A stretch of 50,239 nt of DNA from Asaia bogorensis. Lineage in GTDB: Bacteria; Pseudomonadota; Alphaproteobacteria; Acetobacterales; Acetobacteraceae. The notes under the pieces were generated by a model. The model made no database searches and was not told the origin of the DNA. It saw only the letters and a list, made by a program, of their open reading frames with translations. This document shows, piece after piece, positions 18,352-29,736 of this stretch; the first letter of the stretch is position 1; every line of letters begins with the position of its first letter. A program made the translations under genes and the position numbers. Location of the stretch: positions 1-50,239 of the forward strand of contig CALQTN020000030.1 of assembly GCA_943333505.2 (NCBI GenBank), given 5' to 3'.

Positions 18352-20358
18352 TCAACCACCGAGTGCGTCCAACACCGTTCCGGCGGTGAGGATTTGCGGC
18401 AGGATTTTTACCGCCCCCTGGCTTGGCGGGAAATAGGCATAGAGCGGCACCCCGTCGCGGCCATTTGCCTTGAGGAACGCGGTGATCGCCGGGTCCTGCC
18501 GGGTCCAGTCGCCTTTTAGATACACCACGTCCCGTGCACTGAAAGCACCGCGTACGACATCGGTACCCAGGGCAACCCGATCATTGATCAGGCAGGTGAT
18601 GCACCAGGCTGCGGTGATGTTGACGAAAACCGGACGGCCCTCGGCGCGCAAGGCGGCAAGCCGTGCCGGGGAATAGATTTCGGTGCCGGCGTCGGCGACC
18701 ACTGCCATTGTCGGCGCGCGGGCAATCACCACCAGCAGCCCGGCGCACCCCACTAGCGCGCCAACCGCCAGCGTGCGGGAAACATAACGCCCCCAACCAT
18801 CGCTCGGCAGACCGATCAGCCACGCTGCCATCCCGATCAGCAGCAGCCCGAACCCGGTCACGGCAACCCCGGTCGGCCCGGCTTCCTGGCTGATTGTCCA
18901 CAGCATCCACACTGCGGCGCCATACATCGGGAAGGCCAGTGCCTGTTTCAGCACGTCCATCCACGCCCCCGGCCGCGGCATCATCCGCGCGACGCTGGGG
19001 CTGCACGCGATCAGCACGTACGGCAAGGCCAGGCCCACGCCCATCGCGGTGAAGATCACCATGGTTTGCCCGGCCGAGCCGGACAACGCCGTCGCAATCG
19101 CCACCCCCATGAACGGCGCGGTGCACGGGGTTGCCACCAGCACCGCCAGCAAACCGCTGAAAAAGCTGCCAATTGCACCCTGTTTGCTGGACAGCTCCTG
19201 CCCGATGCTGGCCGCCGCGGTATTGAAGTGAAACACACCGGACAGGCTCAACCCGACCCCGAACAGAACCCAGGCCATAGCAGCAACGAAGACGGGCGAT
19301 TGAAATTGCGATCCCCAGCCGACCGCCGATCCGGCCTGCTGCAACAGCAGCAATCCCAATCCCAGACCGCAGAACGTCACCAGCACCCCGCCCGCATAGC
19401 CGGCGGCGCAGGAGTAAACATAACTGCGCCGCCCGCCGCCAAGCTTGGCAAGGCCAACCGCCTTCAACGCCAGCACGGGGAACACGCAGGGCATCAGGTT
19501 GAGAATGAGCCCGCCGGCAAACGCCATCAGCAGCACCCGCCACAGCGGAACGGTGTCGACCACAGTCGCAACCGTGATCGCGAGCGCAGTTTGCTGGCCT
19601 TCGCGGTCCTGCAACACCAGCACGCCGTTCAGCGGTGCATCAACCCGATAAGTAGGACCGGTTTGGACCGCGAGCCCAATGCCGCCGTCGCGTACCGTCA
19701 AGCGTTGCTTGGCGCTGGCCAGAACGGTGTCGAAGACAGACGGGATAAACCAGGCATCACGCACGGTATCGGTGGTCAGCCCATCCCCCGCCAGCAGCAA
19801 TTCGCCGTCCCGCAGGCTGACCGGCCATGGCGCCGGGCGTGGTGTCGCCATGGCCGCGTTGGCGAAGATGGCTGCTTGGGCCGATTTACCGCCCGGTCCC
19901 GCCGGCAGGTCGACGGTGAATTCGCCCTGTTCGGGGATGCAGACATTGGCACAGATTAACCAGTTCGCCGAAAGCTTAAGGGTGCCGGCGCCCGCCGCGG
20001 TGATGGTGACCGGCAGCACAACCTCAGTATCGTAGCCATAGGTGGTCAGCCCGGCTTCGCGATGGATGGCAGGTGTTGGCCAGGCAATCGGACCGGCTTT
20101 GGTGCCCGGCAGGCCCGAGAATTCGAGTTCCGGCGCCGCCCCCGCATCGCCGGGATTTTGCCAATACGTGTGCCAGCCCTTGGCCATGCGCAGACGCAAC
20201 GCGGCCCGAAAGCCGCCGCCGGCAAAGCTGTCAGTGTCGGTGATCAGGGTCGCGCGGGTCTGCGGGGTGACCAGGGGCGTGGATTCAAGCGCCATCGCGC
20301 CATGGGCCAAGCCCATCAGCGCCAACATGCCAACCAATGCCGACCTCAGTCTGGTCAT
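18352..20358 (-). CDS. DsbD/ScsB-like transmembrane thiol-disulfide reductase
   Basis: A 668-residue envelope protein. A signal peptide (MTRLRSALVGMLALMGLAHGAMA) precedes a periplasmic DsbD-alpha-like domain, which contains the C-A-N-V-C-I-P pair. A membrane core of about eight helices follows, with the two redox cysteines of the DsbD family in M-P-C-V-F-P and A-T-P-C-T-A-P-F. A C-terminal thioredoxin-like domain carries W-C-I-T-C (Trp585, Cys586, Cys589). Such proteins move electrons from cytoplasmic thioredoxin to periplasmic partners, for example in cytochrome c maturation or copper resistance. The start at 20358 is set by the signal peptide; the frame runs much further upstream, antisense to hrpB, and that part is a shadow. 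ccmAB about 5 kb away would be a sensible partner pathway. Confidence 0.92.
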   Translation of the reverse strand: MTRLRSALVGMLALMGLAHGAMALESTPLVTPQTRATLITDTDSFAGGGFRAALRLRMAKGWHTYWQNPGDAGAAPELEFSGLPGTKAGPIAWPTPAIHREAGLTTYGYDTEVVLPVTITAAGAGTLKLSANWLICANVCIPEQGEFTVDLPAGPGGKSAQAAIFANAAMATPRPAPWPVSLRDGELLLAGDGLTTDTVRDAWFIPSVFDTVLASAKQRLTVRDGGIGLAVQTGPTYRVDAPLNGVLVLQDREGQQTALAITVATVVDTVPLWRVLLMAFAGGLILNLMPCVFPVLALKAVGLAKLGGGRRSYVYSCAAGYAGGVLVTFCGLGLGLLLLQQAGSAVGWGSQFQSPVFVAAMAWVLFGVGLSLSGVFHFNTAAASIGQELSSKQGAIGSFFSGLLAVLVATPCTAPFMGVAIATALSGSAGQTMVIFTAMGVGLALPYVLIACSPSVARMMPRPGAWMDVLKQALAFPMYGAAVWMLWTISQEAGPTGVAVTGFGLLLIGMAAWLIGLPSDGWGRYVSRTLAVGALVGCAGLLVVIARAPTMAVVADAGTEIYSPARLAALRAEGRPVFVNITAAWCITCLINDRVALGTDVVRGAFSARDVVYLKGDWTRQDPAITAFLKANGRDGVPLYAYFPPSQGAVKILPQILTAGTVLDALGG

Positions 20359-20421
20359 CCTGGAACCTCGTCGCGGGGGCGAGATGTCGCATATTCCGCA
20401 CAAGAGTGATACGGCGGTGGG

Positions 20422-22857
20422 GTGAATATAGATGCTGACCTGCCAATAATCCCTGTTCTGCCAGACGTTCTGGCCGCCATCGCGCGCGGCAACGCGGTTC
20501 TGGTCGCCCCACCCGGCGCCGGTAAGACCACCCTGGTGCCGCTCGCGTTGCGCGATGCTCCATGGCTCGTGGGCCAGAAGATCGTCATGCTCGAACCGCG
20601 CCGGCTGGCCGCCCGGGCGGCCGCGACCCGGATGGCGTATCTGATCGGCGAACCGGTTGGCCAATCGGTCGGCTACCGGACCCGCATCGACAGCGCGGTT
20701 TCCGCCGCGACGCGCATTGAAGTGGTGACCGAAGGCCTGCTGGTCCGCCGACTGCAATCCGATCCGGGGCTCGACGGGGTTGGACTGGTCATCCTCGACG
20801 AAGTGCATGAACGCAGCCTGGAAGCCGATCTGGCACTGGCCTTGTGCCTCGATCTGCAACGCCAACTCCGCCCCGAACTGCGCCTGCTGGCAATGTCGGC
20901 GACCCTGGATGGCGCGCGCCTCGGGCCGTTGATGGCCGCCGAGGTGGTCGAAAGCCCTGGCCGTGCCTATCCGGTCACGGTCCAGCATGCCGCCCGCGAC
21001 ATCGCCCAGCCGCGCGATCTGGCGGAGGCGGTGGCGCGGGCCATTCGCGCGGCGCTGGCGGCCCATCCCGGCGACGTGCTCGCCTTTCTGCCGGGGATGG
21101 CCGATATCCGCCGCGCCGAGGCGGCTTTGTCCGGCTGCGGCGCGCTGGTGCTGCCACTGCATGGCGAATTGCCACCTTCTGACCAGGACCGCGCACTTCG
21201 CCCGGCGGATGGTCGGCGGGTGGTGCTGGCGACCTCAATCGCCGAAACATCCTTGACCGTACCGGGCGTGCGCATCGTCGTCGATGGCGGCTGGCGCCGG
21301 GCGCCACGGATGGATGCCGCGACCGGGCTTACGCGGCTCGCGACCTTGCGGATCAGCCGCGCCGCCGCCGAACAGCGCGCCGGGCGGGCCGGGCGGGAGG
21401 CACCAGGGGTCGCGATCCGGGTCTGGACGCCGGCCCTCCATCGTGGCCTGCCAGCGTTTGACCGACCAGAAATCCTCGAAGCCGAACTGTCCGGGCTGCT
21501 GCTGGATTGCCTCGCCTGGGGCACCCCGCCCGCCGATCTGCCATTCCCCGACCCGCCGCCGTCTGGCCCGCTCGCCGCCGCCGCCGCCTTGCTGGCCGAA
21601 CTCGGCGCGGTCAACGATGGAGCAATCACCCCGCTTGGCCGCCGCATGGCCCAGCTTGGCGCGCATCCACGGCTCGCCGCGATGATGCTGGCCGCTGAAA
21701 GCCCCGCCGAAGCGGCGCTTGCCGCCGATCTCGCCGCCATCCTGGAAGAACGCGACCCGATGCGCGCCCGCGATGCACCGAGCGATATCGCCATCCGCCT
21801 CGCCGCCCTACATGGCGCGGCGGAAGGCGAGGTCGATCGCGGGGCAATTTCGCGCATCCGGCGGGCGGCCGGCCAGTATCGCAGCCGCTTGCGCCTCCGC
21901 GATATCGCCGCCGATGGCGATCCGGCGCGCCTGCTCGCGGCCGGTTTCCCCGACCGTATCGCCCAAAGACGCGGCGAGCCAGGCAGCTTCAAACTGGCCG
22001 GCGGCGGTGGCGCCAAGCTGCCAGTGTCGGACCCTTTGGCGCGCGCCAAGCTGTTGGTGGTGGCCTCGCTCGAAATGGTGACCGGCGCGCGGATCAAGCT
22101 GGCAGCCGAACTGGATATCGCCAACTTACCTGATGTCGTGGCGGCCCGGATCACTGAAACGGTGGAAACCGGGCTCGACCCCACCACCGGATCAGTGCTG
22201 GCGCGGCGACGGCGGCGCTATGGGGCGTTGGTGCTGGAAGACCGCACCGAAGTGGCAGATCCGGCGGAAACTGCGGCAGCACTGGCCGATGCGGTGACCA
22301 TGGCGGCTTTGCCATGGACCGATGACATCCGCCAATTCCAGGCACGGGTGGCATTGATGCGCGGCGTCGATCCAGGTGGTGATTGGCCTGACCTTGGCGA
22401 CGCAGCTCTGGCGGCATCACGGCAAAACTGGTTGGCACCGCATCTGCATGGGCTGAGCCGGGTTGCGGCGCTGGATCGGCTCGACCTCGCCGGCATTCTG
22501 CGCGGATTGCTGACCTGGGAGCAGGGGCGACGGCTCGATGCGGCCCTGCCCACCCATCTCGCCCTGCCCGGCGGCCGCGCGGCGGTGGACTACACCCAGC
22601 CCGTGCCCTTGGCCGAGGCCCGCGCGCAAGCGTTTTATGGTCTGGCGACGACGCCGAAGCTGGCGGATGGCCGGGTGGAGTTACGTCTGGCGCTGCTGTC
22701 CCCCGCCGGCCGCCCAGCGGCGATCACCGGCGATCTGGCATCTTTCTGGCGTGGCGCCTGGGCGGATATGCGCAAAGACATGCGCGGCCGCTACCCACGC
22801 CATCACTGGCCGGACGATCCCTCTACAGAAACCGCAAGACCACAAACCCGAAAATGA
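20422..22857 (+). CDS. hrpB: ATP-dependent helicase HrpB
   Basis: An 811-residue DExH helicase. Motif I is A-P-P-G-A-G-K-T-T (Lys35), motif II is D-E-V-H (126-129), motif III S-A-T, motif V T-S-I-A-E-T-S-L-T and motif VI Q-R-A-G-R-A-G-R. A helicase-associated (HA2) domain and the HrpB-specific C-terminal domain (ending with the F-W-R-G-A-W-x-D-x-R-K-D-M-R-G-R-Y-P-x-H-x-W-P pattern) confirm the subfamily. The biological role of HrpB is not well defined; RNA unwinding is likely. A GTG start at 20422 is used, 63 nt from the divergent DsbD-like gene. Its last 35 nt overlap the 3' end of the convergent YqaA-like gene. Confidence 0.93.
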   Translation: MNIDADLPIIPVLPDVLAAIARGNAVLVAPPGAGKTTLVPLALRDAPWLVGQKIVMLEPRRLAARAAATRMAYLIGEPVGQSVGYRTRIDSAVSAATRIEVVTEGLLVRRLQSDPGLDGVGLVILDEVHERSLEADLALALCLDLQRQLRPELRLLAMSATLDGARLGPLMAAEVVESPGRAYPVTVQHAARDIAQPRDLAEAVARAIRAALAAHPGDVLAFLPGMADIRRAEAALSGCGALVLPLHGELPPSDQDRALRPADGRRVVLATSIAETSLTVPGVRIVVDGGWRRAPRMDAATGLTRLATLRISRAAAEQRAGRAGREAPGVAIRVWTPALHRGLPAFDRPEILEAELSGLLLDCLAWGTPPADLPFPDPPPSGPLAAAAALLAELGAVNDGAITPLGRRMAQLGAHPRLAAMMLAAESPAEAALAADLAAILEERDPMRARDAPSDIAIRLAALHGAAEGEVDRGAISRIRRAAGQYRSRLRLRDIAADGDPARLLAAGFPDRIAQRRGEPGSFKLAGGGGAKLPVSDPLARAKLLVVASLEMVTGARIKLAAELDIANLPDVVAARITETVETGLDPTTGSVLARRRRRYGALVLEDRTEVADPAETAAALADAVTMAALPWTDDIRQFQARVALMRGVDPGGDWPDLGDAALAASRQNWLAPHLHGLSRVAALDRLDLAGILRGLLTWEQGRRLDAALPTHLALPGGRAAVDYTQPVPLAEARAQAFYGLATTPKLADGRVELRLALLSPAGRPAAITGDLASFWRGAWADMRKDMRGRYPRHHWPDDPSTETARPQTRK

Positions 22858-23401
22858 TCCCGCCCAGCACCCCGAGCAACACCAGCCCGAGGCGCTTTTC
22901 GATAAAGGCCCGCATCGGTGGCCCAAAGAAATACAACAGCGCCGCCACCAGGAAGAAGCGCGCTCCTCGTGTCGCCACCGATGCCGCCATGAACACCCAG
23001 AAATTAAAGCTCGCGGCGCCGGATGCGATGGTGACGATCTTGTAGGGGATCGGGGTGACGCCTTTGAGCAGGATCACCCACAGCCCGTATTCGGCGTAGC
23101 TGTCTTTGAACCGGGCGAAGGCGGCTTCGTAGTGATAGGCGTGCAGCAAAGGTGTCGCCAGAACCTCGAACAATGCATAGCCGATGAAATAGCCCAGCGC
23201 ACCGCCGGCGACCGACGCGATGGTGCAGACCAGGGCCAGCATCCAGGCGCGTTGGCGCAGCGCCAGCACCATCGGGATTAGTAGCACATCAGGTGGGATG
23301 GGAAAGAAGCTCGCCTCGGCGAAGCTGATGACTGCGAGCCACCAAGGCGCGTGGCGGCTGGCAGAAAGCGCTATCACACGGTCATAGAGATTTCGCAGCA
23401 T
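22823..23401 (-). CDS. YqaA/DedA-like inner-membrane protein
   Basis: A 192-residue membrane protein of the SNARE-associated (VTT) group. It shows the E-A-x-F-F-P-I-P-P-D motif after the first re-entrant helix (about residues 29-38), a glycine-rich helix G-G-A-L-G-Y-x-I-G, and the K-G-x-T-P-I-P-Y-K motif near residues 113-121 that is typical of YqaA proteins. DedA/YqaA relatives are linked to lipid flipping and membrane potential. The ATG at 23401 is chosen for a GAGGA site; a further 35 open codons run into a family C repeat and are not family-like. The 3' end overlaps hrpB by 35 nt on the other strand. Confidence 0.88.
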   Translation of the reverse strand: MLRNLYDRVIALSASRHAPWWLAVISFAEASFFPIPPDVLLIPMVLALRQRAWMLALVCTIASVAGGALGYFIGYALFEVLATPLLHAYHYEAAFARFKDSYAEYGLWVILLKGVTPIPYKIVTIASGAASFNFWVFMAASVATRGARFFLVAALLYFFGPPMRAFIEKRLGLVLLGVLGGIIFGFVVLRFL

Positions 23402-23470
23402 CCTGGCGTCCTCAAAGCGGTCTGCGCCCATGCCACGCTTGCGGCATGGGTTCAACCGCGCTGGGACTTC

Positions 23471-23576
23471 TAGAGCGTGATCCGTTGAAGTTGAATCAGC
23501 AGACACGCTCTAGGGTCTTGTTTTCACGATCATCTTTATCCGTCCAATCGAAGCCGATTGAACGAATGATGATCTA
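23471..23576 (-). repeat. Two-hairpin intergenic repeat, family C copy 2
   Basis: Reverse complement of 16945-17052 with scattered substitutions. Read on the minus strand it starts TAGATCATCATTCG, passes an imperfect hairpin (CAATCGGCTTCGATTG), then a second palindrome bounded by TAGAGCGTG and CACGCTCTA. The latter ends are the same as those of family B. The TAG of the minus-strand lectin-like gene is the first three bases (23576-23574). Confidence 0.82.
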
Positions 23577-24236
23577 GTTGGTCGCCATGCAGTAATACAA
23601 TCCAGCGCCGCCGGTGCTTTTCAGATCATCCTGAGTGCAACCACCGCCTGGGCCACGCGACGGATGCGACGAGTTCCACGACTTGGCCGGCGCTGACTCG
23701 TCCAGGCCCGTGCGATCGGAATGGCCGACCATGGCGCTGCCGGTCGTGCCGCTCGTCCAGTTCTTGCAGCTCATGTCGGTGCCTGCCGGAAAAGCGCGGC
23801 CTTCCGGGGTGGAGCCGGTCAACACGTCATGGGTGTTGGGCGTGTCGCCGCGGCCATTGACGATCGCGGCGAGTTCGGTCAGCGCGGTTGCCTTGGTGAT
23901 GTTGTTGCCGGGGCCATGCAGGTCATCAACCGATTTGGCGATCACCACACCCTTGGCGTTCACCCACGGCCCGGCGCCGATCCGGTCGCGCGCGTTGACC
24001 GCGCCATCGCCCTGGGTGCTGAGATAGGCGCGCCAGGTCTTGCCGCCGGCGCCAACCTTGGTGGCGAGCGTCTGGCAATGCGTATCCGCGCCCGCAAGCC
24101 CGCCAAGATCGGCGCCTTTGCCGACGCCGACGCTGGTGACAAAGAAGCTCATCGTCGCGGGCTGGGCGTTGGCTTGCATCCCGGTCCCGAGGGTTGCGAT
24201 GGTGGCGAGCGCGGCGAGGCTGCACTTGAATTTCAT
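23574..24236 (-). CDS. Secreted lectin-like/endostatin-like protein
   Basis: A 220-residue exported protein. A signal peptide (MKFKCSLAALATIATLGTGMQANA) precedes a single domain with F-F-V-T-S-V-G-x-G-x-G-A-D-L-G-G-L-A-G-A-D-x-H-C at its start, W-R-A-Y-L-S about 30 residues later, a central N-G-R-G-D-T segment, and cysteines near the C-terminus (M-S-C-K-N-W, G-G-G-C-T, Y-Y-C). This layout, with W-R-A-Y-L-S and late paired cysteines, resembles the C-type-lectin/endostatin-like fold of small bacterial secreted proteins often labelled lectin. Ligand and function are unknown. It has a GGAGA ribosome-binding site and stands alone between a family C repeat and a divergent gene. Confidence in a real secreted gene is high, in the fold moderate. 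Confidence 0.75.
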   Translation of the reverse strand: MKFKCSLAALATIATLGTGMQANAQPATMSFFVTSVGVGKGADLGGLAGADTHCQTLATKVGAGGKTWRAYLSTQGDGAVNARDRIGAGPWVNAKGVVIAKSVDDLHGPGNNITKATALTELAAIVNGRGDTPNTHDVLTGSTPEGRAFPAGTDMSCKNWTSGTTGSAMVGHSDRTGLDESAPAKSWNSSHPSRGPGGGCTQDDLKSTGGAGLYYCMATN

Positions 24237-24385
24237 TCTGGTGTCTCCTTTCAGGCGGTGACGTGCGGGCGCCCGCGCCTATTCCGGCCCCGGCATCGGA
24301 TTACGAAAATGTTAGCCGGGCGTGGATGATGGCGTTTGGCCTGCCGGCTGCTAGGGTCGCCCTATCCCATTCGGATGGACCGAAG

Positions 24386-25024
24386 ATGCGCATTGCCCTG
24401 ATCCACGCCCTGAAACATTCCATTGTCCCGATTGAGGAGGCGTTCGCCCGGTTGTGGCCGGAAGCGCGCCTGGCCAATCTGCTGGATGACAGCCTGTCCG
24501 CCGACCTCGCCCGCGATGGCGCGTTGACGGATGCGATGACCGGGCGGTTTTTGACCCTGGCGCGCTACGCCGCCAATGCCGGGGCGGACGGGATTCTGTT
24601 CACCTGCTCCGCCTTCGGGCCGTGCATCGACGCCTGTGCCGAAATGCTGGCGCCGATGCCGGTGCTGAAACCGAATGAGGCAATGATCGAGGAAGCCGTC
24701 GCCATCGGCGGCCGGATCGGGCTGCTGGCGACCTTCGCGCCAACGCTCGTATCGATGCCGCCGGAGTTTCCGGGCAGCGTGACCTTGGTGTCGCAACTGG
24801 CGGACGGTGCGATGGCGGCGTTGGATCGTGGTGATTTCGCCGCGCATGACGCGGCAGCCCTTGCCGCTTCACGCGAACTGGCCGGATGCGACGTGATTGC
24901 GCTGGCCCAGTTCAGTCTGGCACGGGCCGCGGGCCAGATTGCAGCGGCGACGGGCAAGCAGGTGTTGACCACGCCGGACAGCGCGGTGCGGAAATTGCGG
25001 CGGCTACTCGACGGCGCCGCGTAG
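24386..25024 (+). CDS. Aspartate/glutamate racemase-superfamily protein
   Basis: A 212-residue protein starting MRIALIHALKHS, with the racemase-superfamily core: an N-terminal I-A-L-I-H strand, a T-C-S-A-F-G motif supplying the first catalytic cysteine (Cys74), and a conserved I-G-L-L-A-T-F strand near residue 115. At the place of the second catalytic cysteine the sequence reads A-L-A-Q-F-S-L-A, without cysteine, so classical two-base racemisation is doubtful. Relatives of this kind are annotated variously as Asp/Glu racemase or (mistakenly) arylsulfatase. The ATG at 24386 follows CCGAAG and fits the fold; 41 upstream codons are open but unlikely. Its last 21 nt overlap ccmB, which converges on it. 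Confidence 0.8.
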   Translation: MRIALIHALKHSIVPIEEAFARLWPEARLANLLDDSLSADLARDGALTDAMTGRFLTLARYAANAGADGILFTCSAFGPCIDACAEMLAPMPVLKPNEAMIEEAVAIGGRIGLLATFAPTLVSMPPEFPGSVTLVSQLADGAMAALDRGDFAAHDAAALAASRELAGCDVIALAQFSLARAAGQIAAATGKQVLTTPDSAVRKLRRLLDGAA

Positions 25025-25663
25025 CGCCGCGCCCGCCGCCAACGGACAAAGCGGCAATGCCCCAGCCAGAAACGCCGCCAGCAACAATAGATGTGGCCGC
25101 GCTGACTGATCACCCGTCACCGCATCAACCGCCGAGACCCCGAAAATCAGCACCGGCGCAGCCAGTGGCAGTACCAGCAGCGGCAACAGCACCCCGCCGC
25201 GCCGCGCCCCGATCACAATGGCGGCCCCGGTTGCACCCAGCAGCGACAGCACCATCGTCCCAGGCAGTAGCCCAATCAGCAGCACCGGGATCGCCTCATC
25301 CGGCATGCGCAACATCAGCGCCACCGGGGCTGCCGCCAGCAGCAACGGCAACCCGGTAACCAGCCAATGCGAGGCGGCTTTCATCAGCGCGATGCCGGGC
25401 GCGGGCAGGCCGGACAGCAGCAATTGATCCAGCGTGCCGTCCTCGAAATCCGCCGCGAACAGCCGTTCCAGCGGCAACAACGCGGCAAGCAGCGCACAAA
25501 CCCAGATGATGCCGGGGGCGAGGCGCCCCAGAACCTCGGGCGCCGGGCCGATTGCCAGCGGAAACAAGGCGGCGGCGAGGACGAAGAACAGCAACGCCGC
25601 AAGACTGTCGCTGCCGTGGCGTATCGCAAGCAGCAGCTCGCGGCGCAGTAATATCAGGCTCAT
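25004..25663 (-). CDS. ccmB: Heme exporter protein CcmB
   Basis: A 219-residue integral membrane protein with six predicted helices. It starts with the family's L-L-R-R-E-L-L-L-A-I-R-x-G and has the F-x-x-D-x-x-D-G-T-L-D-Q-L-L-L-S motif (about residues 70-86) and the G-A-T-G-A-A-I-V-I-G-A-R-R-G-G-V-L-L-P-L motif near residue 145, both diagnostic of CcmB. With CcmA it forms the ABC module of system I cytochrome c maturation, which releases holo-CcmE. Its ATG overlaps the ccmA stop by 4 nt. ccmC, which usually follows, is not present; the next gene is convergent. Confidence 0.93.
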   Translation of the reverse strand: MSLILLRRELLLAIRHGSDSLAALLFFVLAAALFPLAIGPAPEVLGRLAPGIIWVCALLAALLPLERLFAADFEDGTLDQLLLSGLPAPGIALMKAASHWLVTGLPLLLAAAPVALMLRMPDEAIPVLLIGLLPGTMVLSLLGATGAAIVIGARRGGVLLPLLVLPLAAPVLIFGVSAVDAVTGDQSARPHLLLLAAFLAGALPLCPLAAGAALRGAVE

Positions 25664-26220
25664 GCCAGCGCCAATTCTTCGGCATCGGGCAATGGCAGCG
25701 GCAAATGCGTTGCCGCCACCACCATCCCGCCGCCAGCGCGATGCTGGGCCAGCAACACGCCAAGCCGTTCCACCGATGCATGGTCCAGCCCCAGGGTCGG
25801 CTCATCCAGCAACCACACCGCCGCCCCGCCAACCGCGAGCCGCGCCAGCGCGAGCCGTCGGCGCTGGCCGGCCGACAGCATCCGGGCCGGCAGGTCTGCG
25901 AACTGGGTCAGGCCGAGCGCGACAAGACCGGCATCGGCCTGGTCGGAGTGAAAGAAGTTCTCCCGCACGGTCAAGCCCGGCTTCACCGCATCCTGATGCC
26001 CGAGATAAGCAACCCGGCCGGCATGGGCGACCTTATCCGCCAGCGCGTCCTGTCCGTCCCACAGCACACGCCCGCAAGCCAGCCGCCCAAGCCCGGCCAG
26101 GATACGCAACAAGGTCGATTTGCCCGATCCGTTCGGCCCCACCAGCAGCAGCGCCCCGCCTGGCGCGAGCGCAAAGCTGAGATCGGCGAAAACCAGCCGT
26201 TCCCCGCGTATCGCAGCCAT
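25660..26220 (-). CDS. ccmA: Heme exporter ATP-binding protein CcmA
   Basis: A 186-residue ABC ATPase, slightly shorter than the usual 200 or so. Walker A is G-P-N-G-S-G-K-S-T (Lys34), the signature L-S-A-G-Q-R-R-R, Walker B V-W-L-L-D-E-P-T, with the D-loop G-L-D and switch histidine (T-H). The L-S-A-G-Q-R-R-R-L-A-L-A-R-L form is the typical CcmA version. ATP hydrolysis drives release of heme-loaded CcmE from CcmC. It is divergent from acnA across a 100-nt region and co-transcribed with ccmB. Confidence 0.93.
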   Translation of the reverse strand: MAAIRGERLVFADLSFALAPGGALLLVGPNGSGKSTLLRILAGLGRLACGRVLWDGQDALADKVAHAGRVAYLGHQDAVKPGLTVRENFFHSDQADAGLVALGLTQFADLPARMLSAGQRRRLALARLAVGGAAVWLLDEPTLGLDHASVERLGVLLAQHRAGGGMVVAATHLPLPLPDAEELALA

Positions 26221-26320
26221 GTCGTCACCTTGTAACAGCGGGCGCTCCTGTGTGTGGACCTGTTAACCCTTATGGTCTAATCCGGCCCCAATTAATCCCA
26301 TACGCAAAAGGCAGCTTCCC

Positions 26321-29011
<2,691 letters not shown>

Positions 29012-29020
29012 TAGGAAGCA

Positions 29021-29048
29021 TGTGGTTCTTTTGAAAAAAAGAACCACA
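29021..29048 (+). repeat. Family A-like hairpin after acnA (copy 4)
   Basis: Perfect 12-bp stem (TGTGGTTCTTTT at 29021-29032 with AAAAGAACCACA at 29037-29048) and a GAAA tetraloop. It shares the GGTTCTTTT core with hairpin 3 of the composite family. It has no following T tract, so it looks more like a 3'-end-stabilising hairpin than a classical terminator. Confidence 0.65.
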
Positions 29049-29228
29049 TACAAAGCCTGATTTGATTGGCAGCGCCCGGAACCCAGAGCTGGTTTCCGGG
29101 CGTTTGCTATTGGGCAGGTTTCAGCCCAACTCCCACCTGTCGCGGGCAAGCACTCCGTGCGATGCCTTACAGGAGGCGTTCAGCCTCCGCTCCCGGTATC
29201 AACGTAACCGGAAGCGAAGGCCAGAAAA

Positions 29229-29735
29229 TCAGGCAGCGCCGAGGAAGTCGCGCTTGCCGATTTCGACGCCGTTATGGCGCAGGATGTTGTAGGCGGTGGT
29301 GCAATGGAAGGTGAAGTTCGGGATGATCCACTGGGTGAGGTAGTGGGCCCCGGTAAATTTCAGCTCGCCGGCACGCATTTTCAGGGTGATTTCGCGATCT
29401 TCGCTGCCATCAATCTGCGCCGGGGTGAAGCTGTCGAGGTAGGCGATGGTCTTGGCGATGCGCTCTTTCAGCTCATCGATGGTGGTTTCGGTGTCGGTCA
29501 TGGCCGGCATTTCCACGCCGGCGAGGCGGGCAACGCCACCGCGGGCCTGGTCCGACGCGATCTGGACCTGGCGGGCCAATGCGAACATGTCAGGGGCGAG
29601 ACGGCTGCCGGTCAGCACCAGCGGATCGACTTTCTTGGCCTCAGCGAAGGCTGCGGCCTTGTCGAGGTTTTTCGACAGCCCACCGAGGAGCTGCTTCAGC
29701 ATTGGGATGGTGGCGTTGTACATTCCGAGTGACAT
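29229..29735 (-). CDS. DUF1993 family protein
   Basis: A 168-residue protein of the DUF1993 family. It opens M-Y-N-A-T-I-P-M-L-K-Q-L-L-G-G-L, has the P-D-M-F-x-L-x-R-Q-V-Q-I-A-x-D-x-A segment near residues 48-64, and ends with a histidine-rich region (F-T-F-H-C-T-T-A-Y-N-I-L-R-H-N-G) characteristic of this helical-bundle family, distantly like DinB proteins. Function is unknown. It begins 1 nt after the argG stop, with a GGGGGA site inside the argG 3' end, so it is co-transcribed. The ATG at 29735 is favoured over an upstream in-frame ATG within argG. Confidence 0.88.
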   Translation of the reverse strand: MSLGMYNATIPMLKQLLGGLSKNLDKAAAFAEAKKVDPLVLTGSRLAPDMFALARQVQIASDQARGGVARLAGVEMPAMTDTETTIDELKERIAKTIAYLDSFTPAQIDGSEDREITLKMRAGELKFTGAHYLTQWIIPNFTFHCTTAYNILRHNGVEIGKRDFLGAA

Positions 29736-29736
29736 A

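Noticed and set aside
20359-21162. Extended N-terminus of the DsbD-like frame
   Set aside because: The extension is antisense to hrpB and precedes a clear signal peptide at 20358.
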